DNA of 8,955 nucleotides from assembly GCA_036675035.1 (NCBI GenBank), contig JAKFFO010000096.1, forward strand, positions 1 to 8,955, given 5' to 3'. The position numbers and the translations under genes are program-made. How positions within the stretch are numbered: position 1 is the first letter of the stretch; every line of letters begins with the position of its first letter. Positions 5,700 through 8,955 of this stretch are shown here, one piece after another. The DNA is from MESE01 sp036675035. GTDB taxonomy: Bacteria > Pseudomonadota > Gammaproteobacteria > Burkholderiales > Burkholderiaceae_D. A model generated the notes under the pieces. That model saw only the letters and a list, made by a program, of their open reading frames with translations. It ran no database searches and had not been told where the DNA came from.

Positions 5700-6455
5700 A
5701 TGCGATTACCGACGGCACCGCTCGATACGCCCCGACTTACATTAAGCTTTGCGAGCACCTGCGAAGAAGTGCGCGAGGCGCAGCGCCTGCGTTACAAGGT
5801 ATTTGTCGAAGCTGCAGGATTATCGCGGCCGGTGCATCACAACGGATTGGACCAGGATGACTTCGACCAGTACTGCGATCACTTGCTGGTGCGCGATACC
5901 GGCACGCTGGAAGTGGTCGGCACGTATCGCGTTCTGAGTCCGAGCGCGGCTCTCCGGCGCGGCCGATATTACTCGGAGCAGGAGTTCGATCTGGGCCGGC
6001 TCGACCATTTGCGCAGCCGTATTGCGGAAGCGGGGCGAGCCTGCATCCATCCCGGTTACCGCAGCGGTGGCGTGATCATGCTGCTGTGGGCCGGTCTCGC
6101 GGCGTTCATGGAACGAGAGAAATGCGACTATCTGATCGGCTGCGCCAGCATCAGCCTGGCGGATGGCGGCCATGACGCCACGGCGATTTATCACGGCCTG
6201 AGCGACGCGAATCTCGCCCCGGCCGAGTACCACGTAAAACCGCGATTGCCATACCCGATCTGCCGGCACGGCCCGGCACACAAGCCAAGAATCCCGCCGC
6301 TTATCAAGGGCTATCTGAGAAGCGGCGCATGGGTATGCGGTGAACCGGCCTGGGATCCGTACTTCCATTGCGCAGACCTGTTCATGCTGTTGCCGCTGAC
6401 AAAGCTCGATAGCCGCTATGCCCGGCACTATCTCAAGGAAGCGAGGACATTGTGA
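5700..6455 (+). CDS. olsB: L-ornithine N-alpha-acyltransferase (OlsB-type, GNAT fold)
   Basis: This 251-residue protein belongs to the OlsB/Acetyltransf_5 family. These enzymes transfer a 3-hydroxyacyl chain from acyl carrier protein to the alpha-amino group of ornithine, making lyso-ornithine lipid at the membrane. Landmarks are EAQRLRYKVFVEAAG (26-40), DQYCDHLLVRD (56-66), VVGTYRVL (72-79), YYSEQEFDL (90-98), AEAGRACIHPGYRSGGVIML (109-128), YLIGCASISL (144-153) and PPLIKGYLRSGAWVCGEPAW (199-218). Length is typical. The ATG follows AGGAAGA. It is the first gene of the operon; its stop overlaps the next start by 4 bp. OlsA, which adds the second acyl chain, is not in this window, so complete ornithine lipid needs a gene elsewhere. 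A related amino-acid acyltransferase with another acceptor is possible. Confidence 0.88.
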   Translation: MRLPTAPLDTPRLTLSFASTCEEVREAQRLRYKVFVEAAGLSRPVHHNGLDQDDFDQYCDHLLVRDTGTLEVVGTYRVLSPSAALRRGRYYSEQEFDLGRLDHLRSRIAEAGRACIHPGYRSGGVIMLLWAGLAAFMEREKCDYLIGCASISLADGGHDATAIYHGLSDANLAPAEYHVKPRLPYPICRHGPAHKPRIPPLIKGYLRSGAWVCGEPAWDPYFHCADLFMLLPLTKLDSRYARHYLKEARTL

Positions 6456-7327
6456 AACCGCGTGATCAATTCCTTGCGGCGGAGCTGCGGCATCCCAAAA
6501 AGGACAACGGAAAACAGCACCCAATCCGATTCAGGACCATCTGGATTTCCGACGTCCACCTGGGCACCACAGGCTGCCAGGCCAAGCGCCTGCTTGAATT
6601 CCTGCGTGCGACCGATTCGGAAACACTGTATCTGGTCGGCGACATCATCGACGGCTGGCAGCTTCGCCGGCGCTGGTTCTGGGATCAGACGCACAACAAC
6701 GTGGTGCAGACAGTACTGAAAAAAGCCAAGAAGGGAACCCGGGTGATTTTCGTTCCCGGCAATCACGACGAATCGGTCCGGCAATTCATCGGCCTCGACT
6801 TTGGCGGCATCCGCATACGCGATGAACTGGTCCATGTCACCGCGCAGGGCAAGCGCATGCTGGTGCTGCATGGCGACCGGTTCGACGGCGTGATCGCGTG
6901 CGCAAAATGGCTCGCCTACGTCGGCGACAGCCTGTACACGGTGATTCTGAAGTTCAATCAGGTACTCAACAGCTGGCGCGCCCGTGCCGGCCTGCCCTAC
7001 TTGTCGCTGTCGCAATACCTGAAGCTCAAAGTGAAGAACGCAGTGAGCTATATAACGTCGTTCGAACATGCGCTCGCCGCCGAGGCTAAAAAGAAAGGGC
7101 TGGACGGCGTTATTTGCGGCCACATTCACAAGCCGGAAATTCGCGATATTGACGGGATCACGTATTGCAACGATGGCGACTGGGTGGAAAGCCTGTCGGC
7201 ATTGGTGGAGGAACCATCCGGAGCGTTGCGGCTGGTGACCTGGCAGGAAATCATGTTGCAGTGGGACCGGATGCATTTGCTGCCAACTTCAGGAATTGCG
7301 GAAGACTTATGCACTTCGCCTTCATAA
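6452..7327 (+). CDS. plcP: Calcineurin-like metallophosphoesterase, probable phospholipase C PlcP (LpxH-like)
   Basis: This 291-residue protein has the full binuclear-metal set: DVHLG (34-38), GDIID (63-67), GNHDE (103-107), HGDRFD (140-145) and GHIHKP (223-228). A helical insert lies between the last two (about 146-212). Automated annotation usually calls this type UDP-2,3-diacylglucosamine diphosphatase (LpxH). However, the TIWISDVHLGTTGCQAK opening and the extra length over E. coli LpxH (240 aa) match the group that includes Sinorhizobium PlcP, which cleaves phospholipids to diacylglycerol under phosphate starvation. The adjoining glycosyltransferase that would use diacylglycerol supports PlcP. 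The start is GTG at 6452, with GAGGA just upstream and a GTGA overlap with the olsB stop; the first in-frame ATG comes only at residue 136, well inside the catalytic domain. Membrane-surface action is inferred. Confidence 0.85.
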   Translation: MKPRDQFLAAELRHPKKDNGKQHPIRFRTIWISDVHLGTTGCQAKRLLEFLRATDSETLYLVGDIIDGWQLRRRWFWDQTHNNVVQTVLKKAKKGTRVIFVPGNHDESVRQFIGLDFGGIRIRDELVHVTAQGKRMLVLHGDRFDGVIACAKWLAYVGDSLYTVILKFNQVLNSWRARAGLPYLSLSQYLKLKVKNAVSYITSFEHALAAEAKKKGLDGVICGHIHKPEIRDIDGITYCNDGDWVESLSALVEEPSGALRLVTWQEIMLQWDRMHLLPTSGIAEDLCTSPS

Positions 7328-8535
7328 GCGATACGCTTGACTTGCTCCGCGCCGGTTTTCTCGCCGGCCGCAATGCACCGGCCGGAAAGATATTCGAACC
7401 GAGGCCGGTCCGTCCGAAAAAAATCCTGTTGCTAAGCGTGTCCGCAGGAGCGGGCCATGTCCGTGCCGCGGAAGCCATTCGTGCCTATGCGGCCATGCAT
7501 CCATCCGGTATCAAGGCGGTGCATATCGATGTCATGAATTTTGTGCCGGCGCCGTTTCGAAAAATCTACGCGAATTTCTATATCGCTCTGGTGACCCGAT
7601 TTCCGGCGCTTTGGGGATTCGTGTACCGGGTAATGAATTCGGCCGGGCAAGACGGCGCGGCGGGGAAAACTCGCCAGTGCATTCAACGATTGAGTACGAC
7701 AAGATTGCTGAAAGAAATTGCGCGGATCGATCCGGACATCATTATCTGCACGCATTTTCTCCCGGCGGAAATTCTGGCTCCATTGGCGCGCAACAATACT
7801 TTGCGCTGCCCGGTCTGGGTACAGGTAACCGACTTCGATTTGCACCGTATCTGGGTCCATGACGGCATGGCCGGATATTTTTCAGCGAACGAGGAAGTGG
7901 CGTTTCGCATCCATGCGCAGGGTATTGCGCGACAGTCGATCCATGTGGCCGGCATCCCGATCATGCCGGCGTTCGCGCATATCCTTGACCGTGCCGAATG
8001 CGCACGCGAATTCGACATCGATCCGCAGCGCATGACGCTGCTGCTGATGGGCGGCGGCGCAGGCATGGGCAAGCTGGATGAATTGGCGTCAAAGCTGCTT
8101 GCGATGAACGCCGATTTCCAGCTGGTAGTGCTGGCCGGAAAAAATGAAAAGCTGCTCGATGCACTGCAAAATCTCTCCCGGCATTTTCCCGGCCGATTGA
8201 TCCCGCAAGGCTATACCACCAGGATAGAGCGCCTGATGGCGTGCGCCGATGTAGCGATCACCAAGCCTGGCGGATTGACCACCGCGGAATGCCTGGCGGT
8301 CGGTTTGCCGATGATCATCCATTCGCCGATCCCGGGCCAGGAGGAGCGGAACGCCGACTTTTTGCTTGAGCAGGGTGTCGCGCTCAAGGCGAACGATGCA
8401 GAAACGCTTGAATACCGGATTCGATTTCTTCTGGACTCTCCGGCCAAGCTTGCCGACATGCGCAAGAAGGCAAATACGCTCGGGCGCCCTCTTGCGGCAA
8501 GGAATGTAATCGACACGGCGTTGCGAAACAGCTGA
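7309..8535 (+). CDS. agt: MGDG-synthase-type glycosyltransferase (Agt-like diacylglycerol glycosyltransferase)
   Basis: This 408-residue protein has the two halves of a GT28/MGDG-synthase enzyme. The acceptor-side domain includes LLLSVSAGAGHVRAAEAIRA (40-59), CTHFLPAE (147-154) and VTDFDLHRIWVH (173-184). The sugar-nucleotide domain includes LLLMGGGAGMG (244-254), VVLAGKNEKL (273-282), ITKPGGLTTAECLA (317-330) and PIPGQEERNADFL (340-352). It should transfer a hexose or uronic acid from a UDP-sugar to diacylglycerol at the cytoplasmic membrane face; the sugar cannot be read from sequence. The start ATG 7309 has GGAAG 4 bases upstream and overlaps plcP by 19 bp; the frame stays open to 7165, but that extension lies within plcP and lacks family features. 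Pairing with plcP is the arrangement known for phosphate-stress lipid remodelling. A peptidoglycan MurG role is unlikely given the MGDG-type N-terminus. Confidence 0.87.
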   Translation: MHFAFISDTLDLLRAGFLAGRNAPAGKIFEPRPVRPKKILLLSVSAGAGHVRAAEAIRAYAAMHPSGIKAVHIDVMNFVPAPFRKIYANFYIALVTRFPALWGFVYRVMNSAGQDGAAGKTRQCIQRLSTTRLLKEIARIDPDIIICTHFLPAEILAPLARNNTLRCPVWVQVTDFDLHRIWVHDGMAGYFSANEEVAFRIHAQGIARQSIHVAGIPIMPAFAHILDRAECAREFDIDPQRMTLLLMGGGAGMGKLDELASKLLAMNADFQLVVLAGKNEKLLDALQNLSRHFPGRLIPQGYTTRIERLMACADVAITKPGGLTTAECLAVGLPMIIHSPIPGQEERNADFLLEQGVALKANDAETLEYRIRFLLDSPAKLADMRKKANTLGRPLAARNVIDTALRNS

Positions 8536-8536
8536 C

Positions 8537-8955
8537 ATGCACACTCGTCCAACTACCGGCCGCCCCGCGTCCGTGGTTCCAGTCCTGGTCTGGGTCGCCG
8601 TGCTGGCGTATTTCTTTGCGCAGATCGAAGTGCAGATCGAAGGCGCCGCAGGATGGGCCGCCAATTTACCGACCTGGCGCATTGAAAGCCACTGGCTGCT
8701 CGACATCTTCTGGGGCGGCCGCGCAATGACCGGATATCACGCGTGGGTGTTTCCGTTCATTGCGCTGTTCTTTCATTTTCCGCTGTTGTTCTGGGGCCAT
8801 TGGTCGTGGCGCGCGCAGTGCCGCGTGCTCGCCTGCATCATGCTGTTCTGGGTTCTCGAAGACTTTCTATGGTTCGTGATCAACCCGGCGTTCGGACTGG
8901 CGCGATTCGATGCCGCGTCGGTTCCGTGGCACAAGCACTGGCTCTGGTTTGCTCC
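8537..8955 (+). CDS. Polytopic membrane protein of unknown function, N-terminal part (runs off the right edge)
   Basis: From ATG 8537, one base after the glycosyltransferase stop, 139 codons stay open to the window end. Hydrophobic segments suggest membrane spans at about residues 12-29, 69-87 and 95-115. Between the first two is a soluble or amphipathic stretch with a distinctive GAAGWAANLPTWRIE (36-50) and GGRAMTGYHAWVFPF (60-74). After the third come the charged, Trp-rich LEDFLWFVINPAFGLARF (107-124) and VPWHKHWLW (129-137). I do not recognise a named family, although the WA-LPTWR and EDFLWF-NP patterns look conserved enough to define one. No strong ribosome site precedes it (AAACAGCTGAC), so translation probably depends on coupling to the upstream gene. 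Its place as the last visible gene suggests a role in the same lipid pathway. Confidence 0.75.
   Translation, partial: MHTRPTTGRPASVVPVLVWVAVLAYFFAQIEVQIEGAAGWAANLPTWRIESHWLLDIFWGGRAMTGYHAWVFPFIALFFHFPLLFWGHWSWRAQCRVLACIMLFWVLEDFLWFVINPAFGLARFDAASVPWHKHWLWFA

Noticed and set aside
5270..5860. 196-codon plus-strand open frame through the repeat element into olsB
   Set aside because: It reads through palindromes and then out of frame into the conserved OlsB coding sequence; there is no domain and no convincing start.

Overview
The window reads as chromosomal DNA of a betaproteobacterium, most likely Burkholderiales and possibly Oxalobacteraceae-like. This rests on the style of the exopolyphosphatase, the branched-chain-amino-acid-type binding proteins, the OlsB protein and a moderately high GC content. 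It is a judgement from recognised protein families, not from a database match. No rRNA, tRNA, CRISPR array, transposase or phage gene was seen.

Left part (1-2868). Two periplasmic substrate-binding proteins of the LivK/Peripla_BP_6 type lie on the minus strand. The first runs off the left edge and shows only its N-terminus; the second is complete (1552-2802). Between them, on the plus strand, is a small gene pair: a DUF1428 (YbaA-like) protein and an NTF2/SnoaL-like protein. A perfect stem-loop with A and T tracts at 1461-1491 sits between the converging genes and should terminate both. A second inverted repeat at 1512-1543 abuts the stop codon of the complete binding protein.

Middle part (3181-5552). 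An exopolyphosphatase gene (ppx) is followed by a small basic protein. That protein has an Ala/Lys/Pro-rich histone-H1-like tail and a ribbon-helix-helix-like C-terminal domain, and its gene is preceded by an AT-rich palindrome that overlaps a good promoter. A 510-base gap follows. It holds a composite inverted-repeat element of about 340 bp with several internal palindromes, probably a dispersed REP/BIME- or MITE-like repeat.

Right part (5605-8955). Four tightly packed plus-strand genes (4-bp overlap, 19-bp overlap, 1-bp gap) form an apparent operon: olsB (ornithine N-acyltransferase), a calcineurin-like phosphoesterase of the PlcP/LpxH-like type, an MGDG-synthase-type glycosyltransferase (Agt-like), and an unrecognised polytopic membrane protein cut by the window end. 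Read together they suggest replacement of phospholipids with phosphorus-free lipids: PlcP would release diacylglycerol from phospholipid, the glycosyltransferase would glycosylate it, and OlsB would start ornithine-lipid synthesis. PhoB-box-like half-sites occur upstream of olsB. With ppx nearby, much of the middle and right of the window may concern phosphate economy, but that link is inference. The fourth gene is the best candidate here for an undescribed component.
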